NCBI RefSeq assembly: GCF_002286735.1
Contig: NZ_NRTA01000011.1
Span: forward strand, 1-64,000
DNA length: 64,000 nucleotides
Source: Leptolyngbya sp. BC1307
GTDB taxonomy: Bacteria > Cyanobacteriota > Cyanobacteriia > Phormidesmidales > Phormidesmidaceae
Reading direction: 5' to 3'
Below the pieces are notes generated by a model. The model was not told the origin of the DNA. It saw nothing but the letters and a program-made list of their open reading frames with translations, and made no database searches. Position numbers and translations under genes: made by a program. Shown here piece by piece: positions 52,706-61,502 of this stretch (the first letter of the stretch is position 1; every line of letters starts with the position of its first letter).

Positions 52706-53932
52706 TTATTTTGAACCGGCTTGAGTGACTCGCATCTCCTGCGCTCGCAGGTAGAGGTCTGCCCATTTGCCGGTGACCTGCTTTTGGGTGAGATTGCAAG
52801 ATTGGGCGATCGCCTCCACACTAAGACCTGCCTTAAAGTCAGTCAGTAACTGCTGCTGCTCGTCTGTGAGATCGCTCCAAAAGCGGCTCCATTCAGTAGG
52901 CGTAAGGCCAAAGTTATGCTGCTTCAAAGATGTCTTGAGCCAGCCAAATACCAGATCGGGCTGTTCTTTGAGCGTAAAAATGCGAATGGCGTGGTAGCTG
53001 ACTTTTTCCCGCAGCCGGTAGGCTTCGCGCACATTCAGGCCGAGCTGCTGAGAAATGCTGTCTTGGGCGTAGCCGCGCAGATGCAGATCGAGCCATTGCG
53101 CCGCTGTCTCGCCCAGTGTCTCGTTGAGATAGTCGGCAAACTGCTGCTTAACCCGCTGCCGAGCGGTCTGCTGCTCTTCAAAGTCCTTTTGTACCTGGTA
53201 GCGATCCAGCGCTTCAAAATCTAGCAGGCTAAAGGTGCCGTCGGCCTCGTCGGTGCCGATTTCTTCTGAAATTAGCTGAATCAGCTCGGCGCTGGGTACC
53301 TGGGTCATCCCCCCGCGTTGGGAGCGCCGCAGATAGTTGACAAACCGGTAAACCAGCAGCGGCTGATTGCGAATGGGCCGCAGGCAGTATTCTTCAATAG
53401 TGGCAAGAATCAGCAGATTGCGCAGGCTGGTACGCGAGGTGCATTGCCCAATCCACTGCGTTTGCTGCTGCATGTAGCGATCACTCTGCAGCATTTCTTG
53501 AATGACTTCTTGCAGCACATCCTTAACGGCCCGCTGGCGATCGCGGCTGAGCGCAATCCAGGTGCGAACTTTACTGCGAATGAGAAACAGGCCCCCCAGC
53601 TTTTGCAGCAGCTTTTTGTAGGCCCGCTCCGGCGAGAGCCCCCAGTAGCGCGAAATAAAAATGCGGTAGCGATAGTCCATCGCCTGCTGAGCTAGCTTAA
53701 CCTCAGCAGCACTCATGGCGGCAAAGCACTGGTCGCCCACCAGCCAGCGAATGATCGCCGTATGGGTCGCCTGTGGCTGATGGGGCAGAGCCTTCTGTAG
53801 CTGCTTTTGCCACATGGCCACTATGTCGTCTGTTGATATCGCCGATGTTTGCCCTGGCGCTGCTGAAGTCTCTTCAAGGGGAGGGTCGGCGATGTCCTCT
53901 ACGATTGAGAGGCGTTCTAAAGAATCGCTCAT
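52706..53932 (-). CDS. HetZ-related protein
   Basis: 408 residues, soluble, almost all helical. Middle segment RTWIALSRDRQRAVKDVLQEVIQEMLQSDRYMQQQ and EEYCLRPIRNQPLLVYRFVNYLRR match proteins annotated as HetZ-related protein 2. The C-terminal third has two sigma-region-4-like helix-turn-helix stretches (YAQDSISQQLGLNVREAYRLREKVSYHAIRIF and AGLSVEAIAQSCNLTQKQVTGKWADLYLRA). HetZ is an early regulator of heterocyst differentiation; relatives occur in cyanobacteria without heterocysts, so the gene does not prove that this organism makes them. The assignment to the HetZ group is from memory and moderate. Confidence 0.65.
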   Translation of the reverse strand: MSDSLERLSIVEDIADPPLEETSAAPGQTSAISTDDIVAMWQKQLQKALPHQPQATHTAIIRWLVGDQCFAAMSAAEVKLAQQAMDYRYRIFISRYWGLSPERAYKKLLQKLGGLFLIRSKVRTWIALSRDRQRAVKDVLQEVIQEMLQSDRYMQQQTQWIGQCTSRTSLRNLLILATIEEYCLRPIRNQPLLVYRFVNYLRRSQRGGMTQVPSAELIQLISEEIGTDEADGTFSLLDFEALDRYQVQKDFEEQQTARQRVKQQFADYLNETLGETAAQWLDLHLRGYAQDSISQQLGLNVREAYRLREKVSYHAIRIFTLKEQPDLVFGWLKTSLKQHNFGLTPTEWSRFWSDLTDEQQQLLTDFKAGLSVEAIAQSCNLTQKQVTGKWADLYLRAQEMRVTQAGSK

Positions 53933-54404
53933 AGTCGCTGCAAATTTAGCGCCAAGATCACGCCTACTTTAACCCATCGGTGGAGCCTCCGAAGACCCTC
54001 TCCTGCAAGGGCTAGCTATGAGGGCTAGCTATGAGGGCTAGCTATGAGGGCTAGCTATGAGGGCTAGCTATGGGCGGCTCGCCTTAGTCGTACTTCATCA
54101 TCCCTTCATAAACACGGGATGGATACGGTACGAATACGGCACTACAGGGACTGCCCAAACAAAAATATCTCGTAGAGTTATGTCTATATGCATAGAAAAC
54201 TGGGGCACCTACCGTAGTTCTACACAGTCTAGATAAGTGTATGTTCCTAACTAGATTTGCCCTTTTCCAAATAGGTTGCGAATATTTTCAGAGTATTTCA
54301 GTGTTTGAGAGCACCGATGTCACATCGCGCCGGGTCTTCTGCGGCTACTGTAACTTTATATAAACCCGCTCAGGGTAGTCCTTACCAGCTTTAACTTTTC
54401 TCAT
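53933..54404. other. Intergenic region with tandem repeat
   Basis: 472 bases between divergent genes. Apart from the 13-bp tandem repeat at 54009-54073, it has an AT-rich stretch with TATATAA at 54357-54363 which could be the -10 of the sugar transferase gene. No good -35 box, gene or RNA recognised. Confidence 0.4.
54009..54073. repeat. 13-bp tandem repeat, five copies
   Basis: GGGCTAGCTATGA is repeated at 54009, 54022, 54035 and 54048, and a fifth copy (54061-54073) has G in the last position. The unit contains the palindrome GCTAGC. It has no spacers, so it is not a CRISPR array. It lies 76 bases upstream of the HetZ-related start on the other strand. Confidence 0.95.
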
Positions 54405-55019
54405 ATGCCCCATGTATCTACCCGCTCACTTTTTAAGCGTACTCTCGATATTTTCGGAGCCCTGATTGGACTGGCTATTTTAGGGGTTTTACTCGTGCCA
54501 GTGGCGATCGCCATTCGCCTCGATTCGGCAGGGCCTATCTTTTACTCCCAAGAGCGATTTGGCCTGCAGGGTCACCCTTTTCGCATTTGGAAATTTCGCT
54601 CTATGGTCACCAACGCCGATGAGCTGAAGGCCAGCGTCGCTAACGAAGCAGAGGGCCTGATCTTTAAAAATGCTGAAGATCCCCGAGTCACCCGCGTTGG
54701 GCGGTTTCTGCGAAAGACCAGCCTGGACGAATTTCCTCAGTTTTGGAATGTGCTGAAGGGAGACATGAGCCTAGTCGGCACCCGCCCGCCCACTGGCGAT
54801 GAGGTGCAGCACTACAGCGAACGTCACTGGCAGCGCTTAGAGGTGCGCCCTGGTCTTACCGGCCAATGGCAGGTAAGCGGTCGCTCTGCCATCAAAGACT
54901 TTGAAGAAATCGTCACGCTAGATCTGCACTATCAGCAGCACTGGAGCCCAATTTACGATGTTAAGCTGCTGATCTTAACCGTCATCGCGCTGCTCTCTAA
55001 GCGGTCGGGCGCTTACTGA
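54405..55019 (+). CDS. Short initiating sugar transferase (WcaJ/PglC type)
   Basis: 204 residues: one N-terminal re-entrant membrane helix (TLDIFGALIGLAILGVLLVPVAIAIRLDSAGP) and the catalytic domain (YSQERFGLQGHPFRIWKFRSMV, FLRKTSLDEFPQFWNVLKGDMSLVGTRPPT, LTGQWQVSGRSAIKDFEEIV). It moves a sugar phosphate to a polyprenyl carrier. It lacks the N-terminal domains of the 481-residue relative at 41367 and keeps only the catalytic module. It stands alone, 5 kb outside the main polysaccharide cluster, so it may start a second polymer. Confidence 0.92.
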   Translation: MPHVSTRSLFKRTLDIFGALIGLAILGVLLVPVAIAIRLDSAGPIFYSQERFGLQGHPFRIWKFRSMVTNADELKASVANEAEGLIFKNAEDPRVTRVGRFLRKTSLDEFPQFWNVLKGDMSLVGTRPPTGDEVQHYSERHWQRLEVRPGLTGQWQVSGRSAIKDFEEIVTLDLHYQQHWSPIYDVKLLILTVIALLSKRSGAY

Positions 55020-55048
55020 ACGTGGGCTGAGCATTCGTTATGTCGTCG

Positions 55049-56035
55049 CTACGAGTGACCCAACCAGCGAGCGACATCTTTGGCGTGGTAGGTCAAGATC
55101 AGATCTGCGCCTGAGCGCTTAAAGCCCATCATGGTTTCCATCACCACTTTTTCTTCGTCGATCCAGCCATTGAGGGCAGCGGCTTTGACCATGGAATATT
55201 CGCCAGAGACGTTGTAAGCAGCGACCGGCAGATGCGTGGCGGCTTTGACTCGCCAGATGATATCCATATAGGCTAGGGCAGGCTTCACCATCAGCATGTC
55301 TGCGCCTTCGGCAATGTCTAGCTCAATTTCTTTAAGGGCTTCGGTGCCGTTGGCTGGGTCCATTTGGTAGGTGCGGCGATCGCCAAACTGAGGCGCTGAG
55401 TCAGCCGCATCGCGAAACGGTCCGTAGTAAGCCGATGAATACTTAGCTGCGTAAGAGAGTACCGGAATGTCTTCAAACCCACCGTCATCTAGCCCGCTGC
55501 GAATTGCCTTGACAAAGCCATCCATCATCCCCGAAGGCGCAATGATATCGGCCCCGGCATTGGCCTGAGAAACAGCGGTTTTTTTCAGCAGCTCTAGGGT
55601 GGGATCATTCAGCACGCGGCCTGAGAGATCGCCGACTTCTAAGTAGCCGCAGTGGCCGTGGCTCGTGTATTCGCACAGGCAAGTATCGACAATCACCAGC
55701 AGGTCTGGCACGGCTTTTTTAATCGCTTCGGTCGCTTTTTGCACAATGCCGTGGTCGTGCCATGCGCCGGTTGCTTCGGTGTCTTTTTCGGTGGGAATGC
55801 CGAACAAAATGACCGCCGGAATGCCCAAGCCGTAGACTTCTTTGGCTTCTTCGACAATTTTATCGACTGAGAGCTGATAGACCCCTGGCATTGATTTGAC
55901 CTCCTGCGAGAAGGCGTCACCAGGGACGGCAAACAGCGGGTAGATCAGATCGCTAGTCGTGACGATGTTTTCTCTCACCATGCGGCGGAGATTTTCGTGC
56001 GATCTCAAACGACGGGGGCGATGGGTCGGAAACAT
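55049..56035 (-). CDS. hemB: Delta-aminolevulinic acid dehydratase (porphobilinogen synthase)
   Basis: Condenses two 5-aminolevulinates to porphobilinogen in tetrapyrrole synthesis for haem, chlorophyll and bilins. Residues 1-12 ([14 protein letters not shown]) are the usual start. [15 protein letters not shown] (about 118-132) is the metal-binding region, here of the Cys type with three Cys; [17 protein letters not shown] has the first Schiff-base Lys and [12 protein letters not shown] the second. Length 328 is typical. Divergent from bioY. Confidence 0.97.
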   Translation of the reverse strand: MFPTHRPRRLRSHENLRRMVRENIVTTSDLIYPLFAVPGDAFSQEVKSMPGVYQLSVDKIVEEAKEVYGLGIPAVILFGIPTEKDTEATGAWHDHGIVQKATEAIKKAVPDLLVIVDTCLCEYTSHGHCGYLEVGDLSGRVLNDPTLELLKKTAVSQANAGADIIAPSGMMDGFVKAIRSGLDDGGFEDIPVLSYAAKYSSAYYGPFRDAADSAPQFGDRRTYQMDPANGTEALKEIELDIAEGADMLMVKPALAYMDIIWRVKAATHLPVAAYNVSGEYSMVKAAALNGWIDEEKVVMETMMGFKRSGADLILTYHAKDVARWLGHS

Positions 56036-56206
56036 AGGGACTTTCTCAGCGTATCTAAAAGTATCTAAGCCAGTAAAACTTAAGCCGGTCTTAAGACAGT
56101 TCTTAAGCCAGTAGAGATTAAGTGTAAAGCTTGGGCCTGGATGAATTGAGCAGAGTCGTCTAAAAGGTTACGTTCTGTAAAATAAGGGCTTGTCTATCGG
56201 TAGCGG

Positions 56207-56239
56207 CAGAGGGGCAACAGAGGGGCGACAGAGGGCTTC
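56207..56239. repeat. 11-bp tandem repeat
   Basis: CAGAGGGGCAA (56207-56217), CAGAGGGGCGA (56218-56228) and a partial third copy CAGAGGGC (56229-56236) lie between hemB and bioY. Nothing else is recognised in this intergenic stretch of about 300 bases (56036-56334), apart from scattered CTTAAG-type short repeats near 56,080-56,115. Confidence 0.6.
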
Positions 56240-56334
56240 GCGGTCTGTTCCAAATCGGCTTTGGCTCGGTTCTGTCGTGGTATTGGCCTAAAATGCGTAA
56301 GAGATGAATAACTTTTAAGCAGGCAAGAGTAACT

Positions 56335-56940
56335 GTGTTTGCTCCCTCTGAGCTACTGTGGGCGCTGATTGGCCTGATGTTGACGATTGGCAGCACCTGG
56401 CTAGAGGCGTTTGTGTTTGCGGTGCCGATGTCCGTTTGGAAAGGCTATGGCGGCGATATTGAGTTTTACTCTTTAGGCGTAACTTTTCAGGTGGGAGCGG
56501 CGCTATTTACGGGCTGCATGGGCGGTAGAAATGCGGCGGCGCTTTCTCAAATTGCCTATGTAACGCTAGGAATTGCGCTATTTGAGCGGTTCGGCTTTGA
56601 GGTCTTTACGCAGGGGGCAGGGGTGGGCTACCTGAGGGAGCCTAGCTTTGGCTATTTGCTGGGGTTTATTCCGGCGGGGTGGCTGTGCGGGGCGCTGGCG
56701 TTTCGGGCGAAGCCGACGCTGGAGCGATTGGCGTTTGCGGCGCTCAGTGGGTTGGCGGTGGTGCATCTGTGCGGCCTGACCTATCTGACTTTGGGCCATT
56801 TATTTCGTTGGGTGAAGGCGGAGCCCTCTTTGCTAACGGCGATGATGGACTATTCGGTGGTGCAGATACCGGGGCAGGTGATGGTGGCCTGTGCGATCGC
56901 TCTGCTGGCCTATGCCATGCGCCGGGCGCTGTTTTATTAG
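56335..56940 (+). CDS. bioY: Biotin transporter BioY
   Basis: S component of an ECF-type vitamin transporter (binds biotin and works alone or with the ECF energising module). 201 residues with six predicted membrane helices. QIAYVTLGIALFERFG followed by GVGYLREPSFGYLLGFIPAGWLCGALAF is the BioY signature. GTG start at 56335. No ecfA/ecfT gene is adjacent, as is usual in cyanobacteria. lspA follows within 35 bases, so the two may be co-transcribed. Confidence 0.9.
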   Translation: MFAPSELLWALIGLMLTIGSTWLEAFVFAVPMSVWKGYGGDIEFYSLGVTFQVGAALFTGCMGGRNAAALSQIAYVTLGIALFERFGFEVFTQGAGVGYLREPSFGYLLGFIPAGWLCGALAFRAKPTLERLAFAALSGLAVVHLCGLTYLTLGHLFRWVKAEPSLLTAMMDYSVVQIPGQVMVACAIALLAYAMRRALFY

Positions 56941-56974
56941 TACTGCGATTTGACAATGACAGGTGAACCCCCAG

Positions 56975-57526
56975 ATGAACCCTCAGATGAAACCTAAGAA
57001 TGCGCTCTTCTGGCTGATTGCGATCGTCGGGGTCATCCTCGACCAGCTCACGAAGTATTGGGTCGTGCAAACCTTTGACCTCGGCGAGAGCGTGACGATT
57101 ATTCCGGGGGTGCTGAACTTTACCTACGTGACCAATCCGGGAGCGGCCTGGAGCCTATTTAGTGAAAACGGCGAGTGGCTGCGGTGGCTCTCAATTTTGG
57201 TGAGTGCGGCACTGGCCATTTACGGCTGGGTGGTGCGGCTGCCCAACCGCTGGGAGCAGGCGGGCTACGGATTTATCTTGAGCGGCGCGTTTGGCAACGG
57301 CATTGACCGGCTGCTGGCGGGGGAGGTGGTCGATTTTTTGCAGGCGTTTCCCGTCACCGGATTTCCTATTTTTAACCTGGCCGATATCTGGATTAACGTA
57401 GGCATTCTCTGCCTGCTGGTGATTGCCTTTTTACCGGGGCCGCATTCAAAAGCAGGATCTGGGCAGGGCAATCAGCCGAATGCCGCTTTGGGGCGATCGC
57501 GCGATCGCAAACGCCCCCGGCTATAA
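56975..57526 (+). CDS. lspA: Lipoprotein signal peptidase (signal peptidase II)
   Basis: Inner-membrane aspartic protease that removes the signal peptide from prolipoproteins. Catalytic aspartates are in GNGIDRLLAGEVVDFL and FNLADIWIN; ILDQLTKYWV is the N-terminal signature. Four membrane helices. Several starts are in frame (GTG 56963, ATG 56975, ATG 56987) and the choice is uncertain. The C-terminal 35 residues are hydrophilic and basic (SRDRKRPRL) and longer than usual. Confidence 0.93.
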   Translation: MNPQMKPKNALFWLIAIVGVILDQLTKYWVVQTFDLGESVTIIPGVLNFTYVTNPGAAWSLFSENGEWLRWLSILVSAALAIYGWVVRLPNRWEQAGYGFILSGAFGNGIDRLLAGEVVDFLQAFPVTGFPIFNLADIWINVGILCLLVIAFLPGPHSKAGSGQGNQPNAALGRSRDRKRPRL

Positions 57527-57577
57527 AATTGACAAATATTGGATTGGGTTGCTGTTAGGCTTGCCGTTGATTGGCTC

Positions 57578-57616
57578 CATGTAACTGGCCCATGTAACTG
57601 GCCCATCTGATTGGCC
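57578..57616. repeat. 13-bp tandem repeat, three copies
   Basis: CATGTAACTGGCC (57578-57590) is repeated exactly at 57591-57603 and with three changes at 57604-57616 (CATCTGATTGGCC). It lies between lspA and the penicillin-binding protein gene. Confidence 0.8.
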
Positions 57617-57735
57617 CATCCGAAATACTCCCGGCTCAGCCTGTTATCTATACTATTCTTGACGACGTTCCTAGCCCAATCGCTTACTATTCAATCTAGC
57701 TATCTAGCCCAGTCTTCGGTTATCAACTGCTAGAA

Positions 57736-60096
57736 GTGAGCCATCACCAGCGCTGCTCTATGACTTCCCCGCCGCCTCAGCCACCCAATCGTCCCAATCA
57801 CAACCCTGGCAACGCTGGCAAGCCCGGCCCCAAAGCTGATCCCAATGCTGGCCAGTCTATGCCGAGAACCTTCTTAGGTTCACTGACACAGGCATTTCAG
57901 ACTGTTCAGGCCAATGTGGATTTTTCTAAAATTCCGCTGAAGCCGAATGCGCGAGTGCCCAAGCTACAGATAGAGGCGGGTGATAAGCATAGCGAGTATC
58001 CGCTAGTCGGCGAGCACTATATACTAGGGCGATCTTCTAAAGCCTGCGACATTGTGGTGCGCAGCCCCATTGTCAGCCAGACGCATCTGTCTCTGACGCG
58101 TGATCGCTCTCGCCCCGGCAATCCGTTCGTCATTAAAGATCAGGGCTCAACCAACGGCATCTATCGCAGCAAAAAGCGCATTTCTAAGCTGCCGCTGCGC
58201 GATGGCGATGTGCTGACGCTGGGGCCACAAGAGCTGGCCGATGCGGTGACGGTGCGCTACATTGACCCGCCGCCCTGGTATATCAAAACGGTGCGCTACG
58301 GGCTTTATGGGGCCTCGGGGCTAACCGGACTGCTAGCCCTATGGATGGTCGGCTTAGAATGGCCCAAAATTACGATCAATCCGCTGCCCGAGTCGGTGCA
58401 GGGGCCGGTGCTGATTACGGCGGAAGGGGAAGGGGGGCGCACGCCACTGAATGAGCTGCCCAATATTGCCCACCGAGAAAATCAGCGGCTGAAAGAATAT
58501 TCGGCCTATTTGCCCAATGCCGTCGTCGCCTCTGAAGACTCGCGCTTTTACTGGCATCTGGGCGTTGACCCACTGGGCATTTTGCGAGCGCTGGTGGCTA
58601 ACATTGCGGGCGGTGAGATTCGCGAAGGGGCCAGCACCCTGACGCAGCAGATGGCCCGCAACACTTACCGCGACTATGTCGGCACTGATGACAGCGCCGT
58701 TCGTAAGATTCGCGAGGCCGTCGTTGCGCTCAAGTTAGAGACCTTTTACAGCAAAGATCAGCTGATGCTGCTATACCTCAACCGGGTATATCTGGGCAAT
58801 AACCTGTACGGCTTTGAAGATGCCTCGCAGTTTTACTTTGGCAAGTCGGCGAGCGATCTGAGTATTGCCGAGGCGGCAACGCTGGTGGGCATTTTGCCTG
58901 CGCCGAATGCGTTTAACCCCATTCAGGACTACGAGGCGGCGGTATTCTACCGCGATGGCGTGATTGAGCGCATGGTCTCCTTGGGCATGATCAGTGCTGA
59001 AGATGGCAGGCGGGCTAGGCGATCGCGCATTGAAATCAGCCCCGACGCGCGCAAACAGCTGCAAAGCTCCAAAGCGCCTTACTTTTATAGCTACGTGTTT
59101 GATGAGCTAGAGGCCGTCCTGGGAAAGGGACTGGCTGGGGAAGGCAACTTCATAGTCGAAACCAGCCTGAACCTGGAAACTCAAGCGGTTGCTGAAGCCA
59201 CCTTGAAAGACAGCATCAATAATGATGGGCCTGAATACGGCTATTCTCAAGGAGCGCTCGTCACCTTAAATACGACCACTGGCGAAATCGAAGCGCTGGT
59301 CGGCGGCGCAGACTACCAGGAAAGCCAGTTTAACCGGGCGACTCAGGCCCTGCGTCAGCCGGGATCTACCTTCAAGATATTTGCCTACGCAGCCGCGATA
59401 GAAGCAGGCATTTCGCCAGGAACGACTTTTTCTTGTAACGGTTTGGACTGGGGCGGTCAGTCCTTTGCGGGCTGTCGTTCGGGCGGGGGCGCGCTGGATA
59501 TGTATGCCGGGCTGGCCCGTTCGGAAAATGTGATTGCGCTGCGAGTGGCGCAGGAAGTGGGGCTAGACGCGGTGGTCAGTCTGGCGAAGCGGATGGGCAT
59601 CACCTCCGATCTCAATGCGCAGCCGGGCTTAGTGCTAGGGCAAAGTGAGGTGACCCCTTTAGAAATGACTGGGGCGTTTGGGGCGATCGCCAATGAAGGC
59701 GTCTGGAACCGACCTCACGGCATTCAGCGAGTGCTCGACAGCAGCGACTGCGCAGATAACAACGACATTTCCACCTGCCGGGTAATCTACGACTTTTCGC
59801 AGAGCGCAGATGCCAGCGTGTCGGCGCTCGATGCCAGCGTTGCCAATACGATGGTGGGCATGATGCAGGGCGTCGTTCAGGGGGGCACAGGCCGCAATGC
59901 TTACCTGGGTCTTGGTGAAGGCGGCAAGACAGGGACGACTAACGACAATATAGACGTGTGGTTTATCGGCTTTGTGCCGCGTAATGAAGTGGTGACCGGC
60001 ATCTGGCTGGGCAATGACGACAACACGCCAACGGCTGGCAGCAGCGCTCAGGCCGCTCAGCTTTGGGGCAGTTACATGAGCCGGGTGTTGCGCTAG
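57736..60096 (+). CDS. Class A penicillin-binding protein with N-terminal FHA domain
   Basis: Bifunctional peptidoglycan synthase (glycan polymerisation and peptide crosslinking) fused to a phosphothreonine-binding domain. Residues 1-60 are Pro-rich and disordered; FHA at about 88-165 (GEHYILGRSSKACDIVV, SPIVSQTHLSL, DQGSTNGIY); membrane helix at 189-208; transglycosylase GT51 with VASEDSRFYWHLGVD at 264-278 and EGASTLTQQMARN at 297-309; transpeptidase with STFK (544-547), SEN (596-598) and KTGT (731-734). All catalytic residues are present. The FHA domain would lie in the cytoplasm and could bind a Ser/Thr-kinase target. GTG at 57736, or ATG at 57760. Confidence 0.93.
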   Translation: MSHHQRCSMTSPPPQPPNRPNHNPGNAGKPGPKADPNAGQSMPRTFLGSLTQAFQTVQANVDFSKIPLKPNARVPKLQIEAGDKHSEYPLVGEHYILGRSSKACDIVVRSPIVSQTHLSLTRDRSRPGNPFVIKDQGSTNGIYRSKKRISKLPLRDGDVLTLGPQELADAVTVRYIDPPPWYIKTVRYGLYGASGLTGLLALWMVGLEWPKITINPLPESVQGPVLITAEGEGGRTPLNELPNIAHRENQRLKEYSAYLPNAVVASEDSRFYWHLGVDPLGILRALVANIAGGEIREGASTLTQQMARNTYRDYVGTDDSAVRKIREAVVALKLETFYSKDQLMLLYLNRVYLGNNLYGFEDASQFYFGKSASDLSIAEAATLVGILPAPNAFNPIQDYEAAVFYRDGVIERMVSLGMISAEDGRRARRSRIEISPDARKQLQSSKAPYFYSYVFDELEAVLGKGLAGEGNFIVETSLNLETQAVAEATLKDSINNDGPEYGYSQGALVTLNTTTGEIEALVGGADYQESQFNRATQALRQPGSTFKIFAYAAAIEAGISPGTTFSCNGLDWGGQSFAGCRSGGGALDMYAGLARSENVIALRVAQEVGLDAVVSLAKRMGITSDLNAQPGLVLGQSEVTPLEMTGAFGAIANEGVWNRPHGIQRVLDSSDCADNNDISTCRVIYDFSQSADASVSALDASVANTMVGMMQGVVQGGTGRNAYLGLGEGGKTGTTNDNIDVWFIGFVPRNEVVTGIWLGNDDNTPTAGSSAQAAQLWGSYMSRVLR

Positions 60097-60110
60097 GCGA
60101 TTGACTGAAG

Positions 60111-61298
60111 CTATCGGCGTCTGGCTTTGCTGAGCATCTTTTGAGAAAGGCTGATCGGAATGTCTTCCTGCTCGGCCCAGTCTTGCAGAATGCGGTAGAA
60201 GATCTGGCGATCGCGGCTCTGCAACACAGCCGTCTGGTCAGCCGTTTCAATCGCATACGGATAGCCATTACCGACGATTACCTCAGCGCGCACCTGATTG
60301 ATCACCGCTTCAGCCCGACCCGTCTCCCAGATCCATTTGGGTAGCTCTAAGCGGGCGGGGTAGTTGGCGTTGGTTTTGAGATAGGTGAACGCGATCTGAT
60401 CGCGCATGTCGGCGTAGTAATTGAGAATGTCGCCGCGATCGCAGGTCATCAGCGGAGTGCGATCGCCCCAATTCATCCAGCGACTGAGCAGTTTGGCATC
60501 GTGAATGGTGCGCGTCGTTTCTAGCTTATTGAACGTGCGCAGTAAGGTCGTGATGTCGTTAGACTGCGCGGTATCGACATAGCCAACCAGCGGCACCTGA
60601 TGTTTTTGGCTAGCCCTTAGCAACGTCAGGATCTGATCGACATAGGGCGCTCGAATGTTGTCTTCGAGCATGGAGGCAAATGACAGCACCAGCGAGCCGT
60701 CGAAAAAGACCAGGCATTTTTCAGGGTCTCTGCCCTGCTGGATCGCTCGGTCTCTCGCCTGAGTAATGTAGCGGGTCAGGCGCTGCACTTCCATTGAAAA
60801 GCGGCGCATATTGATCCACCTGTCCATTGGCTGCGAGCGATCAGCGACCAGATCTTTCGGCGTCATCACATCTAGCAAAATGTCTTTTTCGTAACCGCCC
60901 TCGCCGCTGTGATGGTTTTCAAACCAGCCGATTTGCACCAGAGCAATAGGAATCGAAAAGTCCTTTTGCGGAAAGACCTGAGAGCCATCGACAGCAAACG
61001 TGGTGACATCAGTGAGATGCTCGCTGACCCAGTTCAGGCTTTGCTCACGGTTGTCCCAGGTGAGGCCGCTGCGGATGATGCCCCTGTTTTTTGGATTGAT
61101 CGGCTCTAGTGGAGTAGCCCCCAAATCGCCCTCTTGAGCGCTTACCCAGGCAGTTCGGTCTTCGGCTGATCTCGCTATCCACTCATCCCAAGCCTGGCGG
61201 TACTGCGCTAAATAGATCGACGTACTTTCATCAAAGCTGGCAAAGTCGGCTCGCTTGCGGCTGAGCACCGTCTGAATTTGGGAGGGCTTGATGGCCAT
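60111..61298 (-). CDS. NurA domain nuclease
   Basis: 395 residues with a NurA-type fold: TFAVDGSQVFPQKDFSIPIALVQIGWF (about residues 95-121) has the metal-binding Asp, CLVFFDGSLVLSFASML (about 195) a second Asp, and MTCDRGDILNYYAD a third. Archaeal NurA is a 5'-3' nuclease that works with the hexameric translocase HerA in double-strand break repair. No HerA gene is in the window. The C-terminus is basic. Convergent with the penicillin-binding protein gene. Confidence 0.85.
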   Translation of the reverse strand: MAIKPSQIQTVLSRKRADFASFDESTSIYLAQYRQAWDEWIARSAEDRTAWVSAQEGDLGATPLEPINPKNRGIIRSGLTWDNREQSLNWVSEHLTDVTTFAVDGSQVFPQKDFSIPIALVQIGWFENHHSGEGGYEKDILLDVMTPKDLVADRSQPMDRWINMRRFSMEVQRLTRYITQARDRAIQQGRDPEKCLVFFDGSLVLSFASMLEDNIRAPYVDQILTLLRASQKHQVPLVGYVDTAQSNDITTLLRTFNKLETTRTIHDAKLLSRWMNWGDRTPLMTCDRGDILNYYADMRDQIAFTYLKTNANYPARLELPKWIWETGRAEAVINQVRAEVIVGNGYPYAIETADQTAVLQSRDRQIFYRILQDWAEQEDIPISLSQKMLSKARRR

Positions 61299-61502
61299 AG
61301 ACTGCGATCGCTTTAAGAATCAGATTCATTTTAATCGATAAAGAACAGACGTACTGTCTCTCAGTGCAAAAGCGACCTGAGCGCAGCAGGGCTATCCTTT
61401 CGGAATGTAAATCAGTGTTTCAATATGCTTTACATTTGGGCATTGGCCAAGCTTTCTTAATAGCTGTGGTGATACGATTTCTTCCATAGGTTTATTTATT
61501 AC

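Noticed and set aside
54009-54073. Possible CRISPR array
   Set aside because: The repeats are 13 bases long and contiguous, with no spacers and no cas genes in the window.
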